Assembly: GCA_937949945.1 (NCBI GenBank)
Contig: CALFEQ010000129.1
Location: 1-56,131, forward strand
Source of the DNA: an uncultured Myxococcales bacterium
GTDB lineage: Bacteria; Myxococcota_A; Polyangia; Polyangiales; Polyangiaceae
DNA: 56,131 nucleotides
Reading direction: 5' to 3'
Every line of letters starts with the position of its first letter. Position 1 is the stretch's first letter. The position numbers and the translations under genes were made by a program. Under the pieces are notes generated by a model. It made no database searches. It saw only the letters and a program-made list of their open reading frames with translations, and was not told the origin of the DNA. Below are positions 8,491 through 17,902 of the stretch, piece by piece.

Positions 8491-11064
8491 TCACTTCCTC
8501 GTCTGCACGGCCGCCGCCGAGCGCGCGGCCTGGGTCTCGAGATCCGCCGGCGACTCGGCGAACTGCTTGGCGACCTCGAGGGTCACCTTGTTCGTGCGGA
8601 CGAGCTCGGCCAGCGACTCGTCGAGGCGCAGGATGCCGAGCGGCTTCCCGCGTTGCTGCAGGTTCGGGATCTGGTGCGTCCGCCCCTCGCGGACGATGCC
8701 GTAGAGGGCGATCGACCACGGGAGGAGCTCGACCGCGGCGTACAGCCGGGTGCGGTCGGCGCTCGGCACGAGACGCTGACCGATGACGAGCCGGAGGGCC
8801 GAAGCGAGGCTCGATCGGATCGCGGGGAGCTCCGCCGGCGTGAACAGCTCGAGGATGCGGTCGATCGCCTTCGCCGCGCTGGGCACGGCCATCGCACCGA
8901 GCACGAGGCGACCGCTCTCGACGGCGGCGAGCGCCAGTCGGAGCGTCTCGGCGTCGCGCATCTCGCTGATCACGAGGACGTCGGTGTCCTCGCGGAGGGT
9001 CGCCTGGATCGCCTCCACCTTCGACCGGCAGTGCAGCCCGATCTCGCGCTGGCTCACGAGGCTCCGCTTGCGAGGGTGCACGTGCTCGATCGGCTCCTCG
9101 ATCGTCATGATGTGGCGCGCGCTCTCGCGATTGATGTGGTCGACGAGCGCCGCCAGCGTCGTCGACTTGCCGTGCGCCGCCGGCCCCGTGACGAGGACGA
9201 GCCCGCGCTGGTGGCGGAGCGCGCCCGCGATCGCGGCGGGCAAGCCGAGCGCGGCCATCGTGGGCGGCTCGCGCGGGATGACCCGCATGTTGAGCTTGTA
9301 GCCGGTGCGCTGGCGGGACGCGTTGACGCGGAACCGGCCGTGCGTCGGATGCTCGACCGCGAACTCGCACGAGCCGTCGCGTTCGAGCACGTCGCGCAGA
9401 CGCGCGGGGACGATCTCCTTCGTGATGCGCTCGACGTGCTCCGCCGTGAGCGACTGCGTGCGCGGCAAGAGGTCCGTCGCGACGCGAAGAAGGACGGGCC
9501 GGCCGGCGACGAGGTGCAAGTCGCTCGCCCGCGCGGCGACCGCCATCGCGAGAAACGAATCGATCGACGCGGATGGATCGACCTTCGGACGATCCTTCTC
9601 CGGCACGATCGCCGGAGCAGCCGCACCCGCGCGAGGCTGCGCCGCAAGCGCCGGCTGGACGTTGGGCTCGGGCGCGAGGCCGGTGATGGTCCGCTCGCCC
9701 CCGTCGTCGAAGTCGACGTCGATCGAGACCGCGTCGCCCTTCGCCCCGCCATCGCGGGTCGTGATCTCGACGTCCACGGCATCGACCGACGTCGGCGTCG
9801 AGATGCGTCGCGGCCCGGTGATGGGCTGCTGTTGCTTGGCCCGCTGCGCCTCGGCGGCCGCGCGCTCCCTCGCCTGCCGCTCCTGAGCCGCTCGCTGCTC
9901 GCGGATCCGCGCGGCCTCCGCGGCCGCGCGCTCTGCAGCCGCACGCTCCGCCGCTGCCTTCTCCGCCGCGGCCCGCTCCGCCGCCGCCTTCTCCGCCGCG
10001 GCCCGCTCCGCCGCTGCCTTCTCCGCTGCAGCCTTCTCGGCCGCGGCTCGCTCCGCCGCGGCACGCTCAGCGGCCGCACGCTCCGCCGCCGCGCGCTCCG
10101 CCGCCGCACGCTGCTCGGCGGCACGCTGCTCGGCGGCACGCTGCTCGGCCGCGCGTTGCTCGGCGGCAGCGCGCTCCTGCGCAGCCTTCTCCCGCGCCGC
10201 GCGCTCCTCGGCCTCTCGCGCGACGTCCTCCGGCCTGCGCGCCGGCTTCGGACGCGGCTCGGGCACGCCCGGCCGTCCCGCGACGGGCGGCGAGAGCGTC
10301 TGGAGCGTCGGCTCGTCGTCGTCGTCCCACTCGTCCTCGGGCGGCGGCGGGACGGGCGCCGCTGCCGGCGTGCTCGTGCTCGGAGCGCCGACCGGCCGCG
10401 CCGCCGGCGTCGCTCCCGTCGAGGCCGGGCCGCCGCTCGGGCCTCCTTTGAGGCTCTGCCCCTGCACCGGCACCTGCTTGCCCGCCGGCATCGACGCCGA
10501 CGAGGGTGCTCCCGCCGACGGCGCGATGCGGGACTGAGAGGACGCCGGCTGCGCCTGCGGCTGGGCTCCGCTCGCGGGCTGCGCCTTCGTCGAGACCGGC
10601 TGAGGCGACGGCGATGGCGCCGGCATCGCGCGGCTCTCCGTCCTCTGCATCGGCTGGGACGTGCGCGCGGAGTGCGCGGGCGTGGCGGCGACCGATTTCT
10701 CGGACGCGCGAGCCGCGGCCGGCTGTTGGCCCGTGCTCGCCTTCTGCGCGCTCGGCCCTTCGCGCTTCGCCACCGTGAAGCGCGCCTGGACGATGTCCTT
10801 GCGCATGATCGCGGCCACCGCGATCACGCCGACGCCCTCGAGGCGCGTCGTCCACTGGACCGGCTTGTCGCTCAGCGAATCGACGTACCGGCTGCCGCCC
10901 ATGGTGACGAGCATCTGCATCAGACGCTCGGTGCTCGGAGCTTCGTCGTCGACCGGCTCGAACTTGCCGCCGATGTTCACGCTCGGCAGCCGATTGGTCA
11001 CGAGCCCGAACTCGAGCACCTCGGGGCGGGCGAGGTTCTTGAGAAGCTCCTCGATCGTCTTCAT
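8491..11064 (-). CDS. PilT-like ATPase with long coiled-coil N-terminal region
   Basis: This 857-residue protein has four parts. Residues 1-105 resemble a PilT N-terminal PAS-like domain (MKTIEELLKNLARPEV start). Residues about 110-285 are Pro/Ala/Ser-rich and probably disordered. Residues about 288-395 form an AAAE(R/K)-repeat coiled coil. From about 500 comes a full PilT-like module: SDLHLVAGRP, Walker A GPAAHGKST near residue 626, TIEEPIEHVH with the canonical Glu, Walker B DVLVISEMRD. As in the downstream paralogue, the His box is lost (LGAMAVPSAA). The C-terminus has REGRTHQIPNLQQRG as in PilT. It is probably cytoplasmic, and the coiled coil could tether it to a partner. ATG 11064 is the natural start, with TAACCT and no strong ribosome-binding site upstream. 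Confidence 0.85.
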   Translation of the reverse strand: MKTIEELLKNLARPEVLEFGLVTNRLPSVNIGGKFEPVDDEAPSTERLMQMLVTMGGSRYVDSLSDKPVQWTTRLEGVGVIAVAAIMRKDIVQARFTVAKREGPSAQKASTGQQPAAARASEKSVAATPAHSARTSQPMQRTESRAMPAPSPSPQPVSTKAQPASGAQPQAQPASSQSRIAPSAGAPSSASMPAGKQVPVQGQSLKGGPSGGPASTGATPAARPVGAPSTSTPAAAPVPPPPEDEWDDDDEPTLQTLSPPVAGRPGVPEPRPKPARRPEDVAREAEERAAREKAAQERAAAEQRAAEQRAAEQRAAEQRAAAERAAAERAAAERAAAERAAAEKAAAEKAAAERAAAEKAAAERAAAEKAAAERAAAERAAAEAARIREQRAAQERQARERAAAEAQRAKQQQPITGPRRISTPTSVDAVDVEITTRDGGAKGDAVSIDVDFDDGGERTITGLAPEPNVQPALAAQPRAGAAAPAIVPEKDRPKVDPSASIDSFLAMAVAARASDLHLVAGRPVLLRVATDLLPRTQSLTAEHVERITKEIVPARLRDVLERDGSCEFAVEHPTHGRFRVNASRQRTGYKLNMRVIPREPPTMAALGLPAAIAGALRHQRGLVLVTGPAAHGKSTTLAALVDHINRESARHIMTIEEPIEHVHPRKRSLVSQREIGLHCRSKVEAIQATLREDTDVLVISEMRDAETLRLALAAVESGRLVLGAMAVPSAAKAIDRILELFTPAELPAIRSSLASALRLVIGQRLVPSADRTRLYAAVELLPWSIALYGIVREGRTHQIPNLQQRGKPLGILRLDESLAELVRTNKVTLEVAKQFAESPADLETQAARSAAAVQTRK
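9880..10170 (-). repeat. Tandem codon repeat for AAAE(R/K) coiled coil
   Basis: Inside the PilT-like gene the DNA repeats a 12-15 base unit coding for Ala-Ala-Glu-(Arg/Lys)-Ala or Ala-Glu-Gln-Arg-Ala, about twenty times with small changes. Several neighbouring copies are identical at the DNA level (for example around 9955-10030). This is recent repeat expansion inside a reading frame, and the length may differ between strains. Confidence 0.75.
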
Positions 11065-11266
11065 CGGGCCGGAACGCCAACTCTCAGGTTACACAAACGC
11101 GGGGAAAAAAGGCCATTTCCTCTTCGGGTCCCCTCCCCGTGTCCAGGAGCCGGCGATTCGGCGGTCCGGGCTCCATCTCGGCCGGAAATTCCCGTGTTTT
11201 CTTGCGCACGGCCCGGAGACGGCCCGGCGCGAGCCGGGCCGTCCGCCGACGAGGGCCGCACGAGCC
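11065..11266. other. Intergenic between enolase end and PilT-like gene start
   Basis: These 202 bases hold the hairpin at 11219-11242, an A/T-rich stretch with six A at 11105-11110 and the presumed promoter of the minus-strand PilT-like pair. A TAACCT hexamer on the minus strand lies about 24 bases before ATG 11064, but no good -35 was found. Confidence 0.35.
11219..11242 (-). terminator. Perfect 10-bp hairpin after enolase
   Basis: The arms ACGGCCCGGC and GCCGGGCCGT pair perfectly over a GCGA loop, 24 bases after the enolase stop. There is no T-run directly behind it, so it is not a textbook intrinsic terminator. It may act as a 3'-end stabiliser or a weak terminator. Confidence 0.5.
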
Positions 11267-12544
<1,278 letters not shown>

Positions 12545-12550
12545 CGTTCG

Positions 12551-12556
12551 CTCCTT
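12551..12556 (-). promoter_or_regulatory. Strong ribosome-binding site of enolase
   Basis: AAGGAG read on the minus strand lies six bases before ATG 12544. It fixes the enolase start and contrasts with the many neighbours that have no such site. Confidence 0.8.
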
Positions 12557-12573
12557 GGAATGGGGTTCCCTCC

Positions 12574-14709
12574 TTAGTCGATCGAGGCCCAAAAATCGCG
12601 GACCGCGTCGAGGGTCCGGACGCGCCGGGCGGGGGGCAGGCTCTCCAGGAGCGCGCGGCCATAGCCGCGTTTCGCCGCACGCCTGTCGAGAAGAGCAACG
12701 ATCCCGGCGTCTTTCTTCGTCCGGATGAGCCGGCCGAATCCCTGCTTGAGCGTGATCGCCGCGGCGGGCACGGCGTACTGGATGAAGGGGTTGCCGCCCT
12801 CGGCCTCGATCTTCGCCGACCGCGCCGCGACGACGGGGTCCGTCGGGACCGCGAACGGGATCTTGTCGATCACGACGAGCCGCAGCGCGCGTCCGGGCAC
12901 GTCGACGCCCTCCCAGAAGCTCATCGTCGCCACCAGGATCGCGTCCCCGGCGGCACGGAAGCGATCGAGGAGCACGTGCTTCGGCGCCTCTCCCTGGACG
13001 AGGACCGGCCCGCTGCGCCCGCGGTCGCGCGCGATCGCGGCATGGATGGTCCGCATCGCACGGTTCGACGTGCAGAGCACGAACGCGCCGCCGCCGGTGA
13101 TGTCCGCGAGCTCCCGCGCGCGCGCCGCGCACGCCTCGTCGAAGCCCGGCGCCCCCGGCTCCGGCAGATCCTCCGCGACGTAGAGGGCCGCCCGCGACGC
13201 GAAGTCGAACGGCGACGGGACGACGAGCTCCGCGGTCTCCGGCAGCGCCCCGAGCCTGCTGCGCGCGAAGTGGAAGCTCGGGCCGGCGTGCGTCATGGTC
13301 GCGAGCGTCGCGCTCGTGCAGATCACGCTCGCCACGCGGTCGAAGAGGCGCTCGCGCAGGATCGGCGCGAGATCGACGGGGCTCGCGCAGAGCGAGACCG
13401 AGCGCTCGCGCTCCTCCAGCCACGCGACGCCTCCCGCGAAGCCCTCGATCGCCTTCCGCAGGAGCAGCTCGCGATGCGGGTGCTGCCATGCCGCCGAGCC
13501 GAGAGCGCCCGATCGAGGCTCGACGTCGAGCTCTTCGTCCGGCACCCAGTGGCGCTCGACGCGCTCCTCCGTCGCGCTCGCGTGCACCCGCGCGAGGTCG
13601 GCGCGGAGGTCCGCCGTCCGGCGGGCGATCATCGCCATCGCGTCGTCCTCGTCGAACGCGAGGGCCAGCGTCACGAGCGCCTCGAGCGCGACGTCGAGGC
13701 GCGCCGTCGCCGTGCGGCGCTCGGGCGTCCACTCGGAGGGAGCGAGAAGCCGGCGCGCGTCGCCCGTGGCGGAGGCGGTACGCCACGACTTGAAGAACGC
13801 GTGCGCGGCCGCCTCGACGTCGTCGACGATCTGCATCGACCGCGAGTCGAGGATGCGCGCGGACGCGATCGCCCGGCGCGCATCGGACAAGAGCCGATCG
13901 ATCCGCGCGCTCGACACCCGCACGCCGAAGAAGTCCGTGGCGACGGCCTCGATCTGGTGCGCCTCGTCGAACACGACGGCGTCGTACGGCGGGATCGCAC
14001 CGCCGTAGCCGCCGTTCTTCCCCGTCTTGAGCGCGAGGTCGGCGAAGAAGAGGTGGTGGTTGACGACGACGATCTGGGCGGCCTCGGCCTCCCGCCTCAT
14101 CCTCGTCACGAAGCACTCGTCGAACCACCGGCAGCCAGCGCCGATGCGCGTGTCCGTGCTCGACTGAACGTCGCGCCACGCCGGCGCCCCCTCGCCGAGC
14201 GTCGCCAGCTCGGCGCGATCGCCGGTCTCGGTCTCGCTCGCCCAGCGCTCGATCATCGCGAGGTCGGCGTCGACGCGCTCGCCGCTCCTCAGCCGCTCGG
14301 ACAGCCGCCGCTTGCATAGGTAGTTCGACAAGCCCTTCATCAAGGCGGCACGGAACGGCACCCCGTGCTCCGCCAACACCTCGCGCACGAAGGGCAGGTC
14401 CTTCTCGAAGATCTGCTCCTGCAGCGCGTGCGTCGCGGTGGAGATGACGACCTTGCGGCCGGAGAGGATCGCGGGGACGAGATACGCGAACGTCTTGCCG
14501 GTGCCCGTGCCGGCCTCGACGAACAGGTGCTCGTCGCGCTCGAGCGCGGCATGGACGGCCCGGGCCATCTCGAGCTGTCCCTCGCGGAGCTCGTAGCCGG
14601 AGAGGCGCCGCGCGAGCGGCGAGCCGGGCCCGAGCACGTCGTCGACGGTCAGGGGTCGTTCGCCGTGCCGTACGGGCTCCTGGCCGTCGTCCAGCGCTCG
14701 CTCGCTCAT
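12574..14709 (-). CDS. DinG/XPD-type ATP-dependent DNA helicase
   Basis: This 711-residue superfamily 2 helicase belongs to the Rad3/XPD clan. Walker A is EAGTGTGKTFAYL, Walker B is FDEAH, and C-terminal motifs include ICTSATL, FWEGVDVPG and QGFGRLIRT. Family members unwind DNA during repair and carry a 4Fe-4S cluster. Here the first cluster Cys (NYLCKRR) and the last two (GCRWFDEC) are present, but the expected second Cys before GAGC is Arg in DTRIGAGC, so only three of four ligands are seen. ATG 14709 is preceded by AGAGGA with good spacing. Longer in-frame starts exist upstream (for example MPAEAAGG) but lie in the divergent promoter region. It is divergent from the TPR gene at 14834 and is followed by eno. 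Confidence 0.88.
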   Translation of the reverse strand: MSERALDDGQEPVRHGERPLTVDDVLGPGSPLARRLSGYELREGQLEMARAVHAALERDEHLFVEAGTGTGKTFAYLVPAILSGRKVVISTATHALQEQIFEKDLPFVREVLAEHGVPFRAALMKGLSNYLCKRRLSERLRSGERVDADLAMIERWASETETGDRAELATLGEGAPAWRDVQSSTDTRIGAGCRWFDECFVTRMRREAEAAQIVVVNHHLFFADLALKTGKNGGYGGAIPPYDAVVFDEAHQIEAVATDFFGVRVSSARIDRLLSDARRAIASARILDSRSMQIVDDVEAAAHAFFKSWRTASATGDARRLLAPSEWTPERRTATARLDVALEALVTLALAFDEDDAMAMIARRTADLRADLARVHASATEERVERHWVPDEELDVEPRSGALGSAAWQHPHRELLLRKAIEGFAGGVAWLEERERSVSLCASPVDLAPILRERLFDRVASVICTSATLATMTHAGPSFHFARSRLGALPETAELVVPSPFDFASRAALYVAEDLPEPGAPGFDEACAARARELADITGGGAFVLCTSNRAMRTIHAAIARDRGRSGPVLVQGEAPKHVLLDRFRAAGDAILVATMSFWEGVDVPGRALRLVVIDKIPFAVPTDPVVAARSAKIEAEGGNPFIQYAVPAAAITLKQGFGRLIRTKKDAGIVALLDRRAAKRGYGRALLESLPPARRVRTLDAVRDFWASID

Positions 14710-14820
14710 CCGGACGGCATCCTCTACACGACTCGGGCGGGGCGTCGAGCGGTACGGCACGGCGCCGCCGGCGGCCTCGGCCGGCATGGCCGCCGATTTC
14801 TTCATCGCGCGCGGACGTCG

Positions 14821-14826
14821 TACGAT
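14821..14826 (+). promoter_or_regulatory. -10-like TACGAT before GTG 14834
   Basis: TACGAT is followed by exactly seven bases and a GTG. This supports GTG 14834 as the start of the TPR gene and suggests a leaderless message. No good -35 is visible. Confidence 0.42.
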
Positions 14827-14833
14827 CCGACCC

Positions 14834-17194
14834 GTGAGCCGCCTCGCCGGCAAGGGACCGCCGTCTTCGTCGCCCGCGCGAGAGCGTCCGCTCGCGGAGC
14901 CCGCCGTCGACCGCGAAGGGCCTTCGATCCAGCTGCGCCTCGCCATCGGCAAGGACGGCCTCGGCATCGAGCTCGCCCGACGAGCCACGCTCGAGTGCCT
15001 CGACATCGTCGAGCTCGTCGTGCGGCTCCCGCAGGTCCGCTTCCCGTTCGACGTCACCGGCGGCGTCGCGAAGTTCCGGCACCGCCGCGGCGAGCTCGAG
15101 CGCATCGCGGTCGAGCTCGACGCGCGACGCGCCGCGCGCTGGGCCGAGCCGCGGCTGCGCGGCCTCCTCGGCGCAGGGCCGTGCTCGATCACGATCGCCC
15201 CGCGCGCGTTCGGCGCGACCGTCACGATCCTCTCCACCGATCGCGGCCGCCCACCGAGCGCGCTCGCGTTCGAGCTCGCGCTCGTCGCCGACCCGGAGCT
15301 CACCATCGTGACGCACTCGGCGCGCGGCGCGAACCTGCCCGGCCCCGCGACCGCGCTCGCCATCCGCGCCACCTCGCGGCTCCTCGGCGACGTGGCGAAA
15401 CGCGAGGGAGCCCGCTTCGTCGTCGCGCGCGCCGCCGAGCGCCTCGCGCGCGCCCTGCTCCCCGACGCAGGCATGCGCGCGCCGGCGGGAGGCGACGTCG
15501 TGCTCGCCGGCTCGGGAGAGAGCGACGGCGTCCTGTTCCTGCCGTTCTCGCGCACGCCGGCGGCCCCGGCGATTCCGCAGGCGGCCACGCTCGCGAACGA
15601 GGCCGCGCTCCTCACGCGCGCGTCCGACGACGCGCGCTTCGCCGGCGACTTCGAGCGGGCGCGCCGGCTCGATCTCCAGGCGCTCGAGCGGGCGCCCTGC
15701 CACCCCCAGATCGCCCGGCGCATCGCGGAGGTCGACGCGCACGTCGGCGGGCGCGCCGAGGCGGCCGTCGCGACGCTGCGCGCGGCCGACCGCCCCGCCT
15801 ACCTCGGCTGTCTGCTCGGCGACCTGCTCGTCGAGGCCGGTGACACCGCGGGCGCCATCGCGGCCCTGCTCCGCGAGGGCGAGCGCGATCCGTCCGCCGC
15901 CGTCGCGGCGCTCGCGTACGCGCGCGCGGCCGCGCTCGCGTCCGATCCGACCGACGCGCTCGCGTGGCTCGACGCGGCGATCGCCCGCGCACCGACGATC
16001 GCGGAGCTCCGCTGGGAGCGCGCCGCACGCCGCCTCTCGCAAGGTCGCATCGCCGACGCGCGCGCCGACTTCCAGGAGCTCGAGGCGCTCGCGATCGGCC
16101 CGCGCGAGCGCTACGAGGTGCTCCGGCGCGCGGGCGACGTGTACCGGTCGCGCGGCCTCGGCTCGGACGCAGCCCTGCTCTACGAGCGCGCGCTCCTCTA
16201 CCGGCCCGACGATCCCGAGACGCTCGCCGGGCTCGGCGCCGCCATCGCCCGCGAAGGTCGCGGCGCTCGCGGCGCTGCGCTGCTCGCGCGCGCGATCGAC
16301 CTCGCGAACGCGCGCGTCCCGCCGCTTCCGACGGCTTGGATGGACCTCGAGCTCGCGCGCGTGCTCGCGGAGGTCCTCGGCGATCGCCCCGCCGCCGTCG
16401 CACGGCTGCGCGCGATCCCGGACGAGGCGCCCGAGGCGATCGACGCACGCGGCCTCGAGGGACGACTCCGCGCCGCCCTCGGGGACGTCGCGGGCGCGAC
16501 GCTCGCCTGGGCGCGCCTCCGCGAACGCGCCGGCCGCGAGCCCTCCGCCCTGCCCTGGCTCGCGGAGGCCGCGAGCTTCGAAGAAGGCCGCGGGGAGCTC
16601 GCGCTCGCGCAGGCGCATCTCGCCGCCGCGCTCGCGATCGCCCCCACCGATCCCGAGATCGGCGCGCGCTACCGCTCCATCTCGGAGCGCATCGCCCGCG
16701 CCGCGAAGATCCGGCCCGAGCCGGTCGGCGCCGACGTCCGCATCGCGGTCGAACCCGACGAGGCCGTACGCGACCGCGTGACCATGCCCGCGCCCACGGA
16801 AGGCGACGAACAGGCGCGCCTGCGCGAGACGCTGGCCGCGCCGCCGAGCGAGCCTCCCGCGGCGCCATCCGCCCCGTCCCCGCCGGGACCGGCGAGCTCG
16901 CCCGAGGAGGACGAGGCGGCGGTCGAAGCGCTCACGAGGAAGCTCCAGGCCGATCCGACGAACGACGCCGTCGTCGACGAGCTCTGCGTGCGACTCACGC
17001 GTCTGGGGCGCAGCCTCGACCTCCTCGCTCTCCTGTCCGCGCGCCTCGAGGAGGCTCCGCCCGAGCGACGGGCAGAGCTGCTCCCGCGGCATCGCGAGGT
17101 CCTCGAGAAGCTCGAGGCCGACGCGCGCGCCGCGGGTCGAGACGCCGAGGCCGAGCTGTTCCGGATGGCGCGTCAGGCGGGCGGCTCGAGCTGA
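14834..17194 (+). CDS. TPR-repeat protein of unknown function
   Basis: This 786-residue protein has no visible signal peptide or membrane segment, so it is probably cytoplasmic. The first ~230 residues form a beta-rich domain that I do not recognise. It starts after an Arg/Pro-rich N-terminus and includes repeated LAIGKDGLGIELA- and LFLPFSR-like strands. From about residue 260 to 640 the sequence is helical with TPR spacing, for example ARRLDLQALERAP, AGAIAALLREGERDP, ALLYERALLYRPDDPETLA and AHLAAALAIAPTDPEI. A Pro-rich linker follows, then a last helical module. I prefer GTG 14834 to the in-frame ATG 14786 because of the -10-like TACGAT seven bases upstream. The gene faces the RdgC-like pair (24 bases between stops). 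Confidence 0.72.
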   Translation: MSRLAGKGPPSSSPARERPLAEPAVDREGPSIQLRLAIGKDGLGIELARRATLECLDIVELVVRLPQVRFPFDVTGGVAKFRHRRGELERIAVELDARRAARWAEPRLRGLLGAGPCSITIAPRAFGATVTILSTDRGRPPSALAFELALVADPELTIVTHSARGANLPGPATALAIRATSRLLGDVAKREGARFVVARAAERLARALLPDAGMRAPAGGDVVLAGSGESDGVLFLPFSRTPAAPAIPQAATLANEAALLTRASDDARFAGDFERARRLDLQALERAPCHPQIARRIAEVDAHVGGRAEAAVATLRAADRPAYLGCLLGDLLVEAGDTAGAIAALLREGERDPSAAVAALAYARAAALASDPTDALAWLDAAIARAPTIAELRWERAARRLSQGRIADARADFQELEALAIGPRERYEVLRRAGDVYRSRGLGSDAALLYERALLYRPDDPETLAGLGAAIAREGRGARGAALLARAIDLANARVPPLPTAWMDLELARVLAEVLGDRPAAVARLRAIPDEAPEAIDARGLEGRLRAALGDVAGATLAWARLRERAGREPSALPWLAEAASFEEGRGELALAQAHLAAALAIAPTDPEIGARYRSISERIARAAKIRPEPVGADVRIAVEPDEAVRDRVTMPAPTEGDEQARLRETLAAPPSEPPAAPSAPSPPGPASSPEEDEAAVEALTRKLQADPTNDAVVDELCVRLTRLGRSLDLLALLSARLEEAPPERRAELLPRHREVLEKLEADARAAGRDAEAELFRMARQAGGSS

Positions 17195-17218
17195 GCTCGC
17201 CCGCGTGGATGCCGCCGG

Positions 17219-17902
17219 TCAGCTCCGCTTCCCCGCGCGCGCGACGACGCGATCGCGCGCGGCACGGTAGCGATCGACGTCGACCTCCTCGCCGGCGACC
17301 CATGCCTCGAGCGCCGGGACGACGTGGCTGTCCCAGACCGGCGAGAGACGAAGCGCGAGGAAGTCGCGGTAGAGCGCCATGACGAGGCCCTCCACATCGC
17401 GTGCATAGTACATGCGTTCGTAGAAGGTCTCGTGGGCCGCGTCCACCGGCGCCTCCTCCGCCTTCTTCTTGCGCCTCGGCGGCGGCGGAGCGTCGAGCAC
17501 AGGCTCCTCGGCCTCCGTCTTCTTCTTCGGCGGGACGAGGCCGGCGAAGGCGAGCGTCTCGCCACGGAGCGTGAGCTTGCAGTCGTGATCGCCGAACGCG
17601 AGGTGCAGGCCTGCGCGCTCGGGCATCTTCCCGCGCAAGAGCGCCTCCTTCGCCTCGCGGTGCATCCCCGGCGCGGTGCCCTTGATGGTGGTCGACTCCT
17701 TCCCTTCGTCGAGCACGAGCCGGCCCTCGACCCAGAGGCCGAACGAGCCGTGCTCTTTCGTCGAGAGCGTCGCGTCGAACAGCTCCGACTCGAACCACAG
17801 CCACAGCAAGAGCTCGCGACCGACGAAGCGCCGAAGCTCGATGCGGTCGGCGAGGTTCGTCCGCCCCGACCCGAGCGAAGAGTCGACGATCGACGTGCTC
17901 AT
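17219..17902 (-). CDS. RdgC-like C-terminal partner
   Basis: This 227-residue protein starts with an ATG that overlaps the upstream stop by four bases (ATGA). A Trp-rich core (VGRELLLWLWFES) is followed by ATLSTKEHGSFGLWVEG and the helix REAKEALLRGKMPE, then the strand LHLAFGDHDCKLTLRGETL. After a Lys/Pro-rich linker comes FYERMYYARDVEGLVMALYRDFLALRLSP. The helix-strand order and KMPE..L.L...G...L resemble the C-terminal half of RdgC, the ring-shaped DNA-binding protein linked to recombination control. The similarity is my judgement from pattern, not an alignment. Taken with the preceding gene it looks like a split RdgC. Confidence 0.55.
   Translation of the reverse strand: MSTSIVDSSLGSGRTNLADRIELRRFVGRELLLWLWFESELFDATLSTKEHGSFGLWVEGRLVLDEGKESTTIKGTAPGMHREAKEALLRGKMPERAGLHLAFGDHDCKLTLRGETLAFAGLVPPKKKTEAEEPVLDAPPPPRRKKKAEEAPVDAAHETFYERMYYARDVEGLVMALYRDFLALRLSPVWDSHVVPALEAWVAGEEVDVDRYRAARDRVVARAGKRS

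Noticed and set aside
9880..10170. CRISPR or satellite repeat inside the PilT-like gene
   Set aside because: The units are multiples of three and translate as a regular coiled coil in the gene's frame.
11101..11112. A-run at 11105-11110 (T-run on the minus strand) as enolase terminator
   Set aside because: The run lies about 150 bases after the enolase stop and more than 100 bases past the stable hairpin; the bases before it form only a weak stem.
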